A DNA stretch of 64,000 nt from Phycisphaerales bacterium (GTDB lineage: Bacteria > Planctomycetota > Phycisphaerae > Phycisphaerales > SM1A02): NCBI GenBank assembly GCA_028278245.1, contig JANQEQ010000012.1:1-64000 (forward strand). The letters are read 5' to 3'. Below the pieces are notes generated by a model. It was not told where the DNA came from, did no database searches, and saw only the letters and a program-made list of their open reading frames with translations. Each line of letters starts with the position of its first letter. Position 1 is the first letter of the stretch. The translations under genes were made by a program, and so were the position numbers. Of this stretch, positions 27,518 to 37,312 are shown piece by piece.

Positions 27518-27993
27518 CCATTGCACCAGAAAACAACATGGTGGATGTTTCATTTACGCTCAATGGCAAGTTGGTTGACGTCTCTGTCTCAGCAACCGAT
27601 CGCCTGCTTGATACACTGCGTTACGATCTGCGACTCGCGGGCACGAAGGAAGGTTGCGGCGAGGGGGAATGCGGGGCATGTACTGTGTTGCTCGATGGTC
27701 TACCGGTCAACGCTTGTTTGATTTTCACCTTCCAGGTGCGCAACCGAGAGGTGCAGACAATTGAATCGATTGATGCACACGAATTAGAAGAATTTCACAG
27801 TGAAGGCGCAACACAATGTGGTGCATGCAGTCCCGGGGTCGTGATGACCGCGTTGTGGATTCGTAACCACCCGTCACTACTCCAGACGCATCAATTGTCC
27901 CGCCTCATGGCGGGGAATCTCTGCCGCTGTACAGGTTATGACGCCATTGTGAAAAGTCTGGAAGCTTCCCTGTCGATTCAGGAGCGGAATTAA
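27514..27993 (+). CDS. Molybdenum hydroxylase small (2Fe-2S) subunit, XdhC-like
   Basis: 159 residues with both clusters of the xanthine dehydrogenase small subunit: 'GCGEGECGACTVLLDG' near residues 45-60 and 'QCGACSPG' plus 'NLCRCTGYDAI' in the second half. It passes electrons from the molybdenum site to FAD. The start overlaps the end of the large-subunit gene by ATGA and the stop overlaps the FAD-subunit ATG (TAATG), a fully coupled three-gene unit. Its length is normal for the family. It is not to be confused with the XdhC accessory protein that sulfurates the cofactor, which is absent from the window. Confidence 0.9.
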   Translation: MTIAPENNMVDVSFTLNGKLVDVSVSATDRLLDTLRYDLRLAGTKEGCGEGECGACTVLLDGLPVNACLIFTFQVRNREVQTIESIDAHELEEFHSEGATQCGACSPGVVMTALWIRNHPSLLQTHQLSRLMAGNLCRCTGYDAIVKSLEASLSIQERN

Positions 27994-28826
27994 TGCAGGT
28001 GCTTCTTCCTCAAACGCTTGATGAAGCATGCACAATGCTTGCCGAATCACAGGGCAGGGCTGTTCCGATAGCAGGCGGTACGGATCTTATAGTCCATTGG
28101 CCATGCAACATCGAGGCACATCAGAAAGCATATCTGGATATCAGTACACTGGATGAACTGAAGTTTATCACTCTTTCCGGGGATTCACTCATCGTTGGCG
28201 CAATGACGACATTCTGGGAAACAATCACAAGCAAGCAGGTTGAGAGTGAATTCCCCCTGCTGGTGCAGTCGGCTAAGGAAATCGGATCCGTACAGATACA
28301 GACACGAGGCACGTGGGCGGGAAATATCGCCAATGCTTCACCCGCAGCAGACGGTGTCCTGGCACTCATGGCTTATGATGCATCCGTCACACTGATATCA
28401 ACACATGGAACCAGAGAGATCCCATTGCATGAATATTTTCTGGATTATAAATGCTCACAACGTCAACCCGATGAGTTAATACACTCATTCTGCATCCCAC
28501 GTCGATCATTTACATTTGATTACTTTGAAAAAGTCGGTTCACGGCAGGCACAGACTATTACCAAAGTAGGTGTCGCTATAACGAATTCCTCATCCGGTTG
28601 GCGCGTTGTAGCGAACAGTGTCGCTCCCATGGTACGTCGATGTTACCAGGTAGAACAATTGCTGGAGAAAAAGGCTCGAATCCAGCAGCCTGATGATCTC
28701 CTTGCAGCGCTTGATCAGGATGTGAGCCCGATTGATGATATCCGCTCGACGGCTGCCTATCGTCGCTGTGTCTTGAGTCGGTTGATTTATTATGCCCTGC
28801 GTGAACACTGCCCGTGGTATTCCTAG
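27993..28826 (+). CDS. Molybdenum hydroxylase medium (FAD) subunit, XdhB-like
   Basis: 277 residues. The FAD-binding motif 'PIAGGTDLIVHWP' is near residue 27 and the second flavin loop 'TRGTWAGNIANASPAADG' is near 110. The C-terminal domain closes with the usual 'GVAITN' strand. It takes electrons from the 2Fe-2S subunit and hands them to NAD+ or another acceptor. It is the last gene of the island, convergent with carB 41 bases away. A hairpin overlaps its stop codon. The fused XdhD-type enzyme upstream has no FAD part, so this subunit could in principle serve both enzymes; that is speculation. Confidence 0.9.
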   Translation: MQVLLPQTLDEACTMLAESQGRAVPIAGGTDLIVHWPCNIEAHQKAYLDISTLDELKFITLSGDSLIVGAMTTFWETITSKQVESEFPLLVQSAKEIGSVQIQTRGTWAGNIANASPAADGVLALMAYDASVTLISTHGTREIPLHEYFLDYKCSQRQPDELIHSFCIPRRSFTFDYFEKVGSRQAQTITKVGVAITNSSSGWRVVANSVAPMVRRCYQVEQLLEKKARIQQPDDLLAALDQDVSPIDDIRSTAAYRRCVLSRLIYYALREHCPWYS

Positions 28827-28840
28827 TTACCAACACTAGG
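28822..28840. terminator. Possible bidirectional terminator between convergent operons
   Basis: CCTAGT - seven-base loop - ACTAGG, a six-base-pair hairpin that includes the TAG stop codon of the FAD subunit. It is followed on the plus strand by CTTCTCTT. It lies between two convergent transcripts. The stem is short, so the call is weak. Confidence 0.4.
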
Positions 28841-28867
28841 CTTCTCTTGCCAAGTTGCATTGACTCT

Positions 28868-31800
28868 TTATTTCGTCTGGATAGGCGCTACCGCGAATTC
28901 ATCCTTTTGTATTGCTGCTAATCCTTGTATCGCTGCCTGTGCACCGGGAATTGTAGTGATCGTTGTTATTCCATGTCGCAACGCTGCTTGGCGCAAAGCT
29001 ATCTCGTCAAAACGAGATTCCCTTCCCAATGGAGTGTTCACAACCAATTGGATCTCACCATTGCGAATATGATCAACGATATTTGGCCTTCCTTCATTCA
29101 CTTTGAAGACTGTATCGACGCGCAAACCTGTTCGACGTAAAAGCGCTGCGGTACCGCTGGTTGCCATAATGTTGAATCCGAGACGTTTGAGTTCCCATGC
29201 GATTGAAGGCAGTTCCGGCTTGTCGCGGTTATTAACACTCAGAAACGCCGTACCACTCTCCGGTAATCGTCTTCCCGCGCCCATTTGAGCTTTGGCAAAT
29301 GCCTCGCCGAGTTCTTCTGCGGTCCCCATAACCTCGCCGGTGGATTTCATTTCCGGCCCACGGATAATATCCTCACCTGGGAAACGATTGAATGGTAAAA
29401 CGACTTCTTTCACATATACCCGATTGGGAGTTATCTCATCCGTCACTTGTTGCTGTTCCAGATCCACTCCCATCATGACCATGGTAGCAACTTTGACCCA
29501 CGCAATTCCGGTCGCCTTTGAGATAAACGGAATGGTCCGCGATGCTCGTGGATTTGCTTCAAGAATATATATCTTCGATCCACTGATTGCATATTGAACA
29601 TTGATCAATCCCCGAACACCGATTGCGAGTGCAAGTTCACGTGTATATTTCCTAAGTTGCTTGATCCGCACAATCGATAAGCCATGCGGCGGCAGCACTG
29701 CGGAAGAGTCACCGGAATGCACACCGGCGTGTTCGATGTGCTGAAGTATCCCGGCAATAACCACCCGCTTACCATCGCATACCGCATCAACATCAACCTC
29801 AATCGCGTTCTCGAGGAAACGGTCAATCAACAGGGGACTTTGCTCAGCCGCTTCCACAGCATGGTGAACATAATGAAGTAACTGTGCTTCGTCATGAACA
29901 ATTGCCATTGAACGTCCGCCAAGTACGTACGATGGACGCAAAAGAACTGGGTAACCGATACTTTGTGCGATACTGATTGCCTCATCCGTAGACCGGGCAA
30001 TCCCATTATCCGGCTGCATCAACTTGAGGTCAGATAAAAGATCACTGAATCTCTGACGATCCTCCGCAAGGTCAATCGCATCCGGCGAGGTTCCCAGTAC
30101 CTTCGTCCCCAGTGATTCGATATCGCGCGCTAGTTTGAGAGGTGTTTGGCCGCCATACTGCACAATGACGCCGTATGGTTTCTCAATCTGGATGACATTT
30201 CTTACATCTTCAGATGTTAGAGGCTCGAAATACAAACGGTCGGCAGTATCGTAATCAGTCGAAACTGTTTCCGGATTGCAGTTCATCAAGATTGATTCAA
30301 TCCCAAGCTCTTCAAGCGCAAATGCTGCCTGGCAGCAACAATCATCAAACTCGATACCCTGTCCGATGCGAATCGGACCACCCCCAAGAATCAGCACTTT
30401 CTTATTTTGTGTTGGATTCGCTTCACATTGCGTAGCATACGTTGAATACAGATAAGGAGTTCTTGCAGGAAACTCTGCAGCACATGTGTCCACCCGATTG
30501 AATACGGGGATGATCCCCCACTCCTCTCGCCGTTTGCGAATATCATTTGGTCCTGCATAAATAAGACGGCCGATCTGTTCATCAGAAAACCCCCACTCCT
30601 TCGCCCGACGTAATAATTTCACAGTAGTTTTTTCAAGATCGGTATTTGCAAGTTGCAGTTCGCATTCCACAATCTGTCTCAATTGTTCGATGAACCAGGA
30701 ATCAATACCGGTCATGCGGTAGAGTTCTTCAACCGACAATCCCTGCAGCAGCGCTTCGCGGATATAGAAAACTCGATCCCACATTGGAATGCGCAACTGG
30801 GCGATAATCCTTTCACGATCGAGCTTGATTTTATCCAGGCCCGTTTCAAGGCCGGCAATTCCAAGATCAAGTGAGCGCAGCGCTTTCTGGAATGCCTGTT
30901 TGAAAGTTGAACCGATTGCCATCACTTCCCCGACTGATTTCATGGAAGTCGTGAGCAATGATTCAGACCGCGGGAACTTCGCAAAGTCCCAGCGTGGAAT
31001 CTTGACCACGACGTAGTCGATCGTCGGCTCGAACGAGGCGAGGGTTTCGCCAGTGATATCATTGGGAATTTCATCAAGCGTCAATCCCACAGCAAGCAAA
31101 GCGGCAATCTTCGCGATAGGAAATCCGGTTGCTTTGCTGGCCAAGGCTGAGCTCCGACTGACGCGTGGATTCATTTCGATAACCAGCATCTCACCCGTTT
31201 CAGGATGCACTGCAAACTGAACATTGCTGCCTCCGGTTTCCACCCCCACCGCTCGGATCACCTCAAATGCGCGATCACGCATGAGTTGATATTCTCGATC
31301 CGTCAGCGTCATTGCCGGTGCTACCGTGATCGAATCTCCTGTATGTACTCCCATTGCATCAAGATTTTCGATTGAGCAGATGATCACTGCGTTGTCCGCT
31401 CTATCACGCATCACTTCAAGTTCAAATTCCTTCCATCCGATGATGCTGCGTTCGATAAGAACCTGATTTGTGGGAGAAAGATCCAATGCTTGCGCAAGCA
31501 GATTGTGGAATTCGTCGATGTTATATGCGATGCCGCCACCTTCCCCGCCGAGCGTATAGCTGGGACGAAGGATTGCAGGAAAGCCGATTCCATCCAGTAT
31601 ACGTTTCCCTTCTTCGAGATTGTGCGCGATTCCCCCCTCACAGACAGGAAGCCCGGCCTGGAGCATTGTCTGAGCAAACATCTGACGATCTTCTGCAATC
31701 TGCATCGCCTGCACACTCGCGCCGATGAGTTCCACGCCGTATTGCGCCAGCACACCGCGTTGATCAAGCTCAACTGAAAGATTAATTGCCGTTTGTCCGC

Positions 31801-32071
31801 CCACTGTGGGAAGAAGCGCATCTGGCCTTTCGCGTTCAATCACCTTTGCGATAATTTCCGGCTCAAGGGGTTCGATATACGTTGCATCAGCAAGTGCAGG
31901 ATCAGTCATGATCGTCGCGGGATTCGAGTTGACCAGCACCACTCGATATCCCTCTGACTTGAGTGCCTTGATTGCCTGAGTACCGGAATAATCAAACTCA
32001 CACGCCTGACCGATGACAATCGGCCCAGAGCCGAGAACGAGAATCGTCTCCAGGTCACAGCGTCGCGGCAT
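28868..32071 (-). CDS. carB: Carbamoyl-phosphate synthase large subunit
   Basis: 1067 residues from the ATG at 32071, where the protein begins [20 protein letters not shown] as the family does. Two ATP-grasp halves are visible: '[19 protein letters not shown]' in the first and '[19 protein letters not shown]' in the second. Both carry the metal-site '[18 protein letters not shown]' or '[18 protein letters not shown]' type motif. The C-terminal MGS-like allosteric domain is present. It makes carbamoyl phosphate from bicarbonate, ammonia (from CarA) and two ATP for pyrimidine and arginine synthesis. It overlaps the carA 3' end by 17 bases. Its place beside an island containing a carbamoyltransferase may be coincidence. 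Confidence 0.96.
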   Translation of the reverse strand: MPRRCDLETILVLGSGPIVIGQACEFDYSGTQAIKALKSEGYRVVLVNSNPATIMTDPALADATYIEPLEPEIIAKVIERERPDALLPTVGGQTAINLSVELDQRGVLAQYGVELIGASVQAMQIAEDRQMFAQTMLQAGLPVCEGGIAHNLEEGKRILDGIGFPAILRPSYTLGGEGGGIAYNIDEFHNLLAQALDLSPTNQVLIERSIIGWKEFELEVMRDRADNAVIICSIENLDAMGVHTGDSITVAPAMTLTDREYQLMRDRAFEVIRAVGVETGGSNVQFAVHPETGEMLVIEMNPRVSRSSALASKATGFPIAKIAALLAVGLTLDEIPNDITGETLASFEPTIDYVVVKIPRWDFAKFPRSESLLTTSMKSVGEVMAIGSTFKQAFQKALRSLDLGIAGLETGLDKIKLDRERIIAQLRIPMWDRVFYIREALLQGLSVEELYRMTGIDSWFIEQLRQIVECELQLANTDLEKTTVKLLRRAKEWGFSDEQIGRLIYAGPNDIRKRREEWGIIPVFNRVDTCAAEFPARTPYLYSTYATQCEANPTQNKKVLILGGGPIRIGQGIEFDDCCCQAAFALEELGIESILMNCNPETVSTDYDTADRLYFEPLTSEDVRNVIQIEKPYGVIVQYGGQTPLKLARDIESLGTKVLGTSPDAIDLAEDRQRFSDLLSDLKLMQPDNGIARSTDEAISIAQSIGYPVLLRPSYVLGGRSMAIVHDEAQLLHYVHHAVEAAEQSPLLIDRFLENAIEVDVDAVCDGKRVVIAGILQHIEHAGVHSGDSSAVLPPHGLSIVRIKQLRKYTRELALAIGVRGLINVQYAISGSKIYILEANPRASRTIPFISKATGIAWVKVATMVMMGVDLEQQQVTDEITPNRVYVKEVVLPFNRFPGEDIIRGPEMKSTGEVMGTAEELGEAFAKAQMGAGRRLPESGTAFLSVNNRDKPELPSIAWELKRLGFNIMATSGTAALLRRTGLRVDTVFKVNEGRPNIVDHIRNGEIQLVVNTPLGRESRFDEIALRQAALRHGITTITTIPGAQAAIQGLAAIQKDEFAVAPIQTK

Positions 32072-33224
32072 GTACTTCTTCCCTGGATTGCTGCTTCGAT
32101 TGTGACATGTGTGCATCCACCATCCTGCGAAATTTCATGAAGTGATACGATGCTTCTCGTGGTCCGGGGCCGGCTTCGGGATGATATTGCACCCCAAACG
32201 CATTGAGTTCCTCGTGCTCAATTGCTTCGATCGTATTGTCGTTGAGATTGATCTCTGTGATTTTCACGCCAGCCGGCAGTACATCGGCCACCGCAAAGCC
32301 GTGATTCTGGGCAGTGATATACACGCGTCCTCCATCAGGATGTCTCACTGGATGATTGCCACCACGGTGTCCAAACTTGAGCTTGTAGGTGCTGCCTCCA
32401 AGAGCCAGCGCCAGAATCTGATGACCGAGACAGATCCCGAAGATCGGGGATACTCCCAGCAATTCCCGTACAGTACCAATCGCTCCGGTCACAGCAGATG
32501 GATCGCCGGGACCGTTGGAGAGAAAAATGCCGTCAGGTTTGAGTGCAAGGATTCGCTTAGCTTCTGTCTGGGCCGGGACGACGGTCACGCGAAATCCCGC
32601 ATGAACAAGATGACGCAGAATGCTGCGCTTGATACCAAAATCCAAGACCACAACATGATGCAGAGTACTCATTCCGGCTGTTGATGATCCAGACGGGTTG
32701 TAATCCAGCGGATTTCCTTCGTCCCACTGATATTTCTCGGTACATGTCACCACTGATGCAAGATCCAGACCGGTCATTACAGGTGCCTGGGCTAACTGTG
32801 TTTCAAGTTCATCGCGCGGGTAGTCAGCCGGTGCGATGACCCCCTTCATGGCACCCTGATTTCTTATGTATCTGGTGAGCGCGCGAGTATCAACACCGGT
32901 GAGACCGGGAATATTTGATTCTGCCAGAAAATCTGCGAGATTGCCTTGTGCTCTCCATGAACTTACTCTCGGTGAAAGTTCCCTAACCACAAGACCGGCA
33001 ATCTGCGGCATACACGATTCGTTATCACGGTCATTAACACCGGTGTTACCGATTTGCGATGCGGTAAGAACCACAATCTGCCCCCGATAAGATGGATCGG
33101 TGATGATCTCCTGATAACCGGTTAAGCTTGTATTGAATACGACTTCAGCAATGACAGGTCCACCCCCTGCGAAGGCTATCCCTTCAAAGCAAGTCCCATC
33201 CTCAAGCAGAAGAATCGCGTCCAT
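32055..33224 (-). CDS. carA: Carbamoyl-phosphate synthase small subunit (glutaminase)
   Basis: 389 residues from the ATG at 33224 ([15 protein letters not shown]), the family start; the open frame continues 21 codons upstream without family similarity. The class I glutamine amidotransferase triad is intact: the nucleophile Cys in '[18 protein letters not shown]' and His/Glu in '[12 protein letters not shown]'. It supplies ammonia to CarB. The size matches E. coli CarA (382). It is first in the carAB operon. No attenuator or PyrR site was recognised in the upstream gap. Confidence 0.96.
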   Translation of the reverse strand: MDAILLLEDGTCFEGIAFAGGGPVIAEVVFNTSLTGYQEIITDPSYRGQIVVLTASQIGNTGVNDRDNESCMPQIAGLVVRELSPRVSSWRAQGNLADFLAESNIPGLTGVDTRALTRYIRNQGAMKGVIAPADYPRDELETQLAQAPVMTGLDLASVVTCTEKYQWDEGNPLDYNPSGSSTAGMSTLHHVVVLDFGIKRSILRHLVHAGFRVTVVPAQTEAKRILALKPDGIFLSNGPGDPSAVTGAIGTVRELLGVSPIFGICLGHQILALALGGSTYKLKFGHRGGNHPVRHPDGGRVYITAQNHGFAVADVLPAGVKITEINLNDNTIEAIEHEELNAFGVQYHPEAGPGPREASYHFMKFRRMVDAHMSQSKQQSREEVHAATL

Positions 33225-33681
33225 CGCTACCCCAGGTAAAAGGGATGTTCCTGTATCCTGGGCTCGCATCCTAAGCGCATTCTTCACTGCCGTCCAATTG
33301 TCTTCATTTGCGGGTATGCCGAAGCCGGATCATTTGATCCTGATCGCCTTATGTATCTTTCCTACCAGACCCTTGTATTATCTGCTTCAAACTGATATAA
33401 AGCGTTTGATCAACATGCCGTGGGGTATGTTTTCGTGTGTTACACAGTCAATCCGTCACTGTTTGGGGAATGCTGTGGGACGAATGGACATACCAAAACG
33501 ATTGAAGGAATGGGATGGGTGACATCATTTGCGCGCCGTCTGGGAGCCCGCAACAGAAGGTCACTCCTATCGCCTTGTCGTCATCCTGCGTCATCTCATG
33601 CTCACCACAGGCAGTTTCGATATCGAGTGTCTCTACATACGCGATGAAGTTTGTGATCTATACATATGAGGGAATAATGTG
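33225..33681. other. Divergent promoter stretch between carA and the hydrolase fusion
   Basis: The open frames here are short and overlap each other, and none shows a recognisable motif or a good ribosome site. The stretch must hold the minus-strand promoter of carAB and the plus-strand promoter of the fusion gene. GAGGGA lies just before the latter's ATG. I see no riboswitch-like structure. Confidence 0.5.
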
Positions 33682-35628
33682 ATGCCGAATAATTACTATC
33701 AAATTAATCTTGAGGTCAACAAGGATCCTCTCGATCTGCGGGACTATATGTACGAAGGTAGCTTGGTTGAATTACCAAGGTGGCTTGACAATCGGGGCGG
33801 TGTACCGTTCATTCTCGATCAAGGCACGGAAGGCGCCTGCACCGGTTTTGGCCTTGCTGCTTTTGTCAACTTCCTCCTGCATAATCGTAGCGGAACTGAA
33901 CAACTCAAAAAGCCCAACGGAGCCAGCGCTCGAATGCTCTACCAACTCGCCAAACGTTACGATGAATGGCCCGGCGATGATTACGAAGGCTCAAGCATAC
34001 GTGGAGCAATGAAAGGTTGGCATAATCATGGTGTATGTCGTGAGTCGCTCTGGCCATACCGTTCAGAGGACAACAACACAAGGGGTCGGTTGACCGCTAA
34101 TCGACAACTCGATGCGCTCGAACGCCCGCTGGGGAATTACTTCCGTGTACGCCACCTTCATCTTGACCACATGCATAGCGCGCTGGTTGAGGCAGGCATC
34201 CTTTACGCCAGTGCATCCGTGCATAAGGGGTGGTTTGATCCGGATCAAACCACCGGTGAAATTCAATTCCATCCAGTAGTCGAAGGAGGACATGCATTTG
34301 CAATTGTGGGATATGACGAAACCGGATTCTGGATTCAAAATTCATGGGATCGCGATTGGGGACTCAACGGCTTCGGGCATCTCACTTACGATGATTGGCT
34401 GCAAAACGGCTACGACTGCTGGGTGGCGCGCATGGGGGTGACAACACGCAGTGTTGCATTGGAGAAAGGTGTGGGAGGGCAGATGGGGAGGGCGTTGACA
34501 TTTAACTACCTGCCTCACGAAGCTGCCGTACTCGCGCAGATCAAACCACACTATGTGAATCTTGAGAATGACGGCGAACTCTCCGATTCAGGAAACTATC
34601 AAACCGATGAACAGGATGTTCGCGAACTGTTTTCAAAGCACATCCCCCAAACAGCAGAATCCTGGAATAGCACGCCGCGTATCGTGCTTTATGCCCACGG
34701 TGGATTGAACGATGAAAAAGCGTCGGCAGCCCGCATCAGCAGCCTGCTGCCATATTTCCTGGGTAACGAGATCTACCCGATTCATTTCATGTGGGAGACA
34801 GGGATCTGGGAAACTTTGAAAGCTATTGTCACCGACGTATTCCGCCACAAGCGCTTCGGCGGTATTTGGGATTCCGTTAAAGATCGCTTCAAGGATTTGG
34901 CTGATGATGCAATTGAATTGGCTGTTCGAGGACCCGGTCGACCCATCTGGGCTCAGATGAAGGACAATGCAGAACGCGCCAGTCTAAAAGATCATGGCGC
35001 TGATTACCTCGCCGGCCAACTTGCCACATATAAAGAAAACGGCGGGAAATTCGAACTCCACCTCGTCGGCTATAGTGCCGGGAGCATCCTGTTGGCGCAT
35101 TTCCTTCCCATTCTCGATCAGTGGGGATTGAGGGCGAAATCACTTACGCTCTTCGCTCCCGCCTGTACTACGAAATTGTGCCGCGATAATATCCTCCCCA
35201 GCCTGGGGCGCAATGGGTGCGTTGATCGGTTGACAATCTTCAACCTCAAAGACGAAGCAGAGCAGGATGACTCAGTCGCATCGGTTTACAACAAGAGTCT
35301 GCTCTACCTCGTATCCAGAGCTTTTGAGCGAAAAGTCAAAGACAAGAATGATGATGGAAGATCCAAACGCCATCATCCACTGCTCGGCATGGAAAAACAT
35401 ATTGAGGAGGATATTGAAATCACGAACGTGCTGGAGAAACCTGTAAAGAAGAGCAAATCGACCGTCATCTACTCCAAAGGCGGACCAAAGGTACGACTCG
35501 CTTCCCGCAGCACAACGCACGGAGGATTTGACAACGATCCCGATACACTCAATTCGACACTGCGCATCATCCGAGGCAACAACAGGCTCTTAAAGTCAAT
35601 TAATCACTCCAAGAATGAGGTGCATTAA
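33682..35628 (+). CDS. Papain-like cysteine peptidase fused to an alpha/beta hydrolase
   Basis: 648 residues. The N-terminal 260 residues look like a C1-type peptidase without propeptide. The nucleophile is Cys53 in 'DQGTEGACTGFGLAA', with His204 in 'VEGGHAFAIVGYDE' and Asn220 in 'IQNSWDRDWGLNGFG'. After a linker, the C-terminal half is an alpha/beta hydrolase: 'RIVLYAHGGLNDEKAS' (oxyanion side) and the nucleophile elbow GYSAG with Ser465, plus 'LTLFAPACT'. There is no signal peptide, so it probably acts in the cytoplasm or is exported by another route. A GTG three bases before the ATG is an alternative start. Joining two hydrolases of different mechanism in one chain is uncommon. The substrate is unknown, and no partner gene is obvious. 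Confidence 0.82.
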   Translation: MPNNYYQINLEVNKDPLDLRDYMYEGSLVELPRWLDNRGGVPFILDQGTEGACTGFGLAAFVNFLLHNRSGTEQLKKPNGASARMLYQLAKRYDEWPGDDYEGSSIRGAMKGWHNHGVCRESLWPYRSEDNNTRGRLTANRQLDALERPLGNYFRVRHLHLDHMHSALVEAGILYASASVHKGWFDPDQTTGEIQFHPVVEGGHAFAIVGYDETGFWIQNSWDRDWGLNGFGHLTYDDWLQNGYDCWVARMGVTTRSVALEKGVGGQMGRALTFNYLPHEAAVLAQIKPHYVNLENDGELSDSGNYQTDEQDVRELFSKHIPQTAESWNSTPRIVLYAHGGLNDEKASAARISSLLPYFLGNEIYPIHFMWETGIWETLKAIVTDVFRHKRFGGIWDSVKDRFKDLADDAIELAVRGPGRPIWAQMKDNAERASLKDHGADYLAGQLATYKENGGKFELHLVGYSAGSILLAHFLPILDQWGLRAKSLTLFAPACTTKLCRDNILPSLGRNGCVDRLTIFNLKDEAEQDDSVASVYNKSLLYLVSRAFERKVKDKNDDGRSKRHHPLLGMEKHIEEDIEITNVLEKPVKKSKSTVIYSKGGPKVRLASRSTTHGGFDNDPDTLNSTLRIIRGNNRLLKSINHSKNEVH

Positions 35629-35969
35629 TACCCAACTCACGAGCAAAAAAACCAGATCTATGAAATCGTGATTGTCATTGGATATATGCGTCCGATAACA
35701 CGCTATAAGTGATGAATGTCCCTGTTGTATGCCGATGCTCTCTATCGCGGCGGAGCCGCCCAACCAAACAACCCAATCCCCTCTAGTTGTAGGAATATGG
35801 ACTTGGGGTGTGGCGGCCATCAAGGTTCCGCGTTGTGATTCATCACCACTACGTGCCTGAGGCTATCAAGAATTGTCGGATGTGTACGGCAATATGATAA
35901 CACCAAAGGTCTGAGAACTGGTCGCCGCACTCCTTCTAAATATTCTATTTTTTAATTCTCATGGGTTGA
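35629..35969. other. Gap between the hydrolase fusion and the sigma-like gene
   Basis: A minus-strand frame at 35596-35823 is open but runs into the preceding gene and has no recognised motif or ribosome site. A short GC-rich hairpin, GGCGG-AG-CCGCC, lies near 35748. Nothing else stands out. Confidence 0.45.
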
Positions 35970-36521
35970 TTAAGCACTCATTGCTCGTCGGAGACTATCC
36001 TCGGCATGGCGGAGCTTTCTGTAGTATGTGGAACGCGACACTCCCTCCTCACGCTGCGTATCTATTCTATCTTTTCCACTGTGGTGCTTTGTGAATATTC
36101 GACGTTCCTGATCATCGTGAATCTTGTTCAGGACAGGTTGAATGTCCCTGCGTAGCACTAATAATGGCACTCCATCCAAACCAGATGCCTCAGCCTCTTT
36201 ATCATCAAAATCTGAATCAGTTGCTTTTTTTCGATGCCGAGTTGCTCTTCGCCCGAGATCGATAATGCGTCGTACGATGATTTTTCTAAGGCGATACCAC
36301 TTTGTGTGCAAAGGAACTTCACCCTCTGCTTCTGGATTCGGGTGGATATAATGTTGCCAGTATGCCGTGAGGCTATCTTGAATAACAATTTCCCTATCCG
36401 TTATATTGAGGTCATATCGCACCCCAATATGTTCAAACGAGAGTTTTAATGCCTCGTATAGCTCTGGATCTTCATAAAAGTCGCGGATGCGACATTCCCA
36501 AAAGACCTCTTGACTATTCAT
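35970..36521 (-). CDS. Divergent sigma-factor-like DNA-binding protein
   Basis: 183 residues from the ATG at 36521, which has GGGAG nine bases upstream; the frame is open 17 codons further. The N-terminal part looks like a weak sigma region 2: 'TKWYRLRKIIVRRIIDLGRR' is reminiscent of the helix that contacts core polymerase and the -10 element. The C-terminus carries a clear helix-turn-helix, 'EEGVSRSTYYRKLRHAEDSL', like region 4 of ECF factors. The middle is charged. It could be a remote ECF sigma factor or a simple regulator. It lies downstream of the small genes at 36647-37178 in the same direction, with a strong hairpin between. Confidence 0.5.
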   Translation of the reverse strand: MNSQEVFWECRIRDFYEDPELYEALKLSFEHIGVRYDLNITDREIVIQDSLTAYWQHYIHPNPEAEGEVPLHTKWYRLRKIIVRRIIDLGRRATRHRKKATDSDFDDKEAEASGLDGVPLLVLRRDIQPVLNKIHDDQERRIFTKHHSGKDRIDTQREEGVSRSTYYRKLRHAEDSLRRAMSA

Positions 36522-36609
36522 AACTAGGGCTCCCGTATGTGTCCAGGCCCTTTGTAAATCACATGCCAACAACGATCATCAATCAAATGGCATGAAACTA
36601 ATGGAATTC

Positions 36610-36637
36610 CCCCCAAGCAGTCACCACTGCTTGGGGG
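36610..36637 (-). terminator. Strong hairpin between small gene and sigma-like gene
   Basis: CCCCCAAGCAG - six-base loop - CTGCTTGGGGG, an eleven-base-pair perfect stem starting ten bases after the stop codon at 36647. Only short T-containing sequence follows, so it may stop transcription only partly or protect the RNA end. Confidence 0.55.
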
Positions 36638-36646
36638 AGTTAAAGA

Positions 36647-37009
36647 TCATAGGTCAAATGTACTGGATGTTTGCATTTCTGCAAAGGATTGTTCTAAATA
36701 TAGTTGGTTGAAAAGAGTTCGCATCCGTGAATCCATTCTTTCTTTATTAACCATTTCATCAAGGTGCTTCCAAAAGATCTCCAGTTTTTGTTCGTCGGGG
36801 ATTTGATCATCCCCGCCAGATTCTTGCAAGGATTGTCGAAATCGATGCACGAGTTCTTCTACGTGTTTAAGTTCTTCTTCTGTCGCGTCATTGATGGCCC
36901 ATGGCAACTGCAGCACCGTTGAGGTGATTACAGTCTCCGTGGTCTGGTTGTTGATCGTTTCCTCCGCTATTCCCTGCTCCAGCCTTTGTTGTGTGGTGCT
37001 TTGTGTCAT
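36647..37009 (-). CDS. Small helical protein of unknown function
   Basis: 120 residues, not recognised. The N-terminal 40 residues are rich in Thr, Gln and Glu; the rest is predicted helical and acidic ('ATEEELKHVEELVHRFRQSL'). There is no signal peptide or membrane segment. The ATG lacks a visible Shine-Dalgarno motif. The first 122 bases lie inside another minus-strand frame that has a good one (36888-37178). Either the two frames encode separate overlapping proteins or a frameshift joins them into one of about 175 residues. The helical part looks genuinely coding. Confidence 0.5.
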   Translation of the reverse strand: MTQSTTQQRLEQGIAEETINNQTTETVITSTVLQLPWAINDATEEELKHVEELVHRFRQSLQESGGDDQIPDEQKLEIFWKHLDEMVNKERMDSRMRTLFNQLYLEQSFAEMQTSSTFDL

Positions 37010-37178
37010 TTTGCGAAGGCTCAGTACTGGTGCGAGGTGAGTGATAAGCTACGGTTGCGTCATGCATTCCGTGGTCTTGGTGTTCCAACTGGGGGCTTTT
37101 CCTGACTGCCCCATCGTTATCATAAAGTACTCTCGGGTCATTGCCGTTGCAACCGGCTTCTCTGTTTTGCTTACTCAT
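36888..37178 (-). CDS. Small polar protein or 5' part of a frameshifted gene
   Basis: 96 residues starting MSKQNREAGCNGNDPRVLYD, with AAAGG seven bases before the ATG. The product is very rich in Asp, Asn, His and Gly, without a hydrophobic core, and would be disordered. From about 37009 on it overlaps the frame of the next small gene. The second half ('NDTKHHTTKAGAGNSGGND') has the look of an out-of-frame shadow. A real start here with a shift into the other frame near 37010-37040 is the simplest explanation. Low certainty. Confidence 0.35.
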   Translation of the reverse strand: MSKQNREAGCNGNDPRVLYDNDGAVRKSPQLEHQDHGMHDATVAYHSPRTSTEPSQNDTKHHTTKAGAGNSGGNDQQPDHGDCNHLNGAAVAMGHQ

Positions 37179-37312
37179 CTTTCTACCTTTCAATATGTTG
37201 TCTGTATCTATATAAACTTGGATCAGCATGTTGATTCTCAAGAAAATGCGGTTTTTGGGAAAATAGTGTCAAAAGTAAAACCCCACACACAATCTAACAA
37301 ATCCCTAACGAA

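Noticed and set aside
35596-35823. A 75-codon minus-strand ORF
   Set aside because: It overlaps the end of the hydrolase fusion gene and has no ribosome site or recognisable motif.
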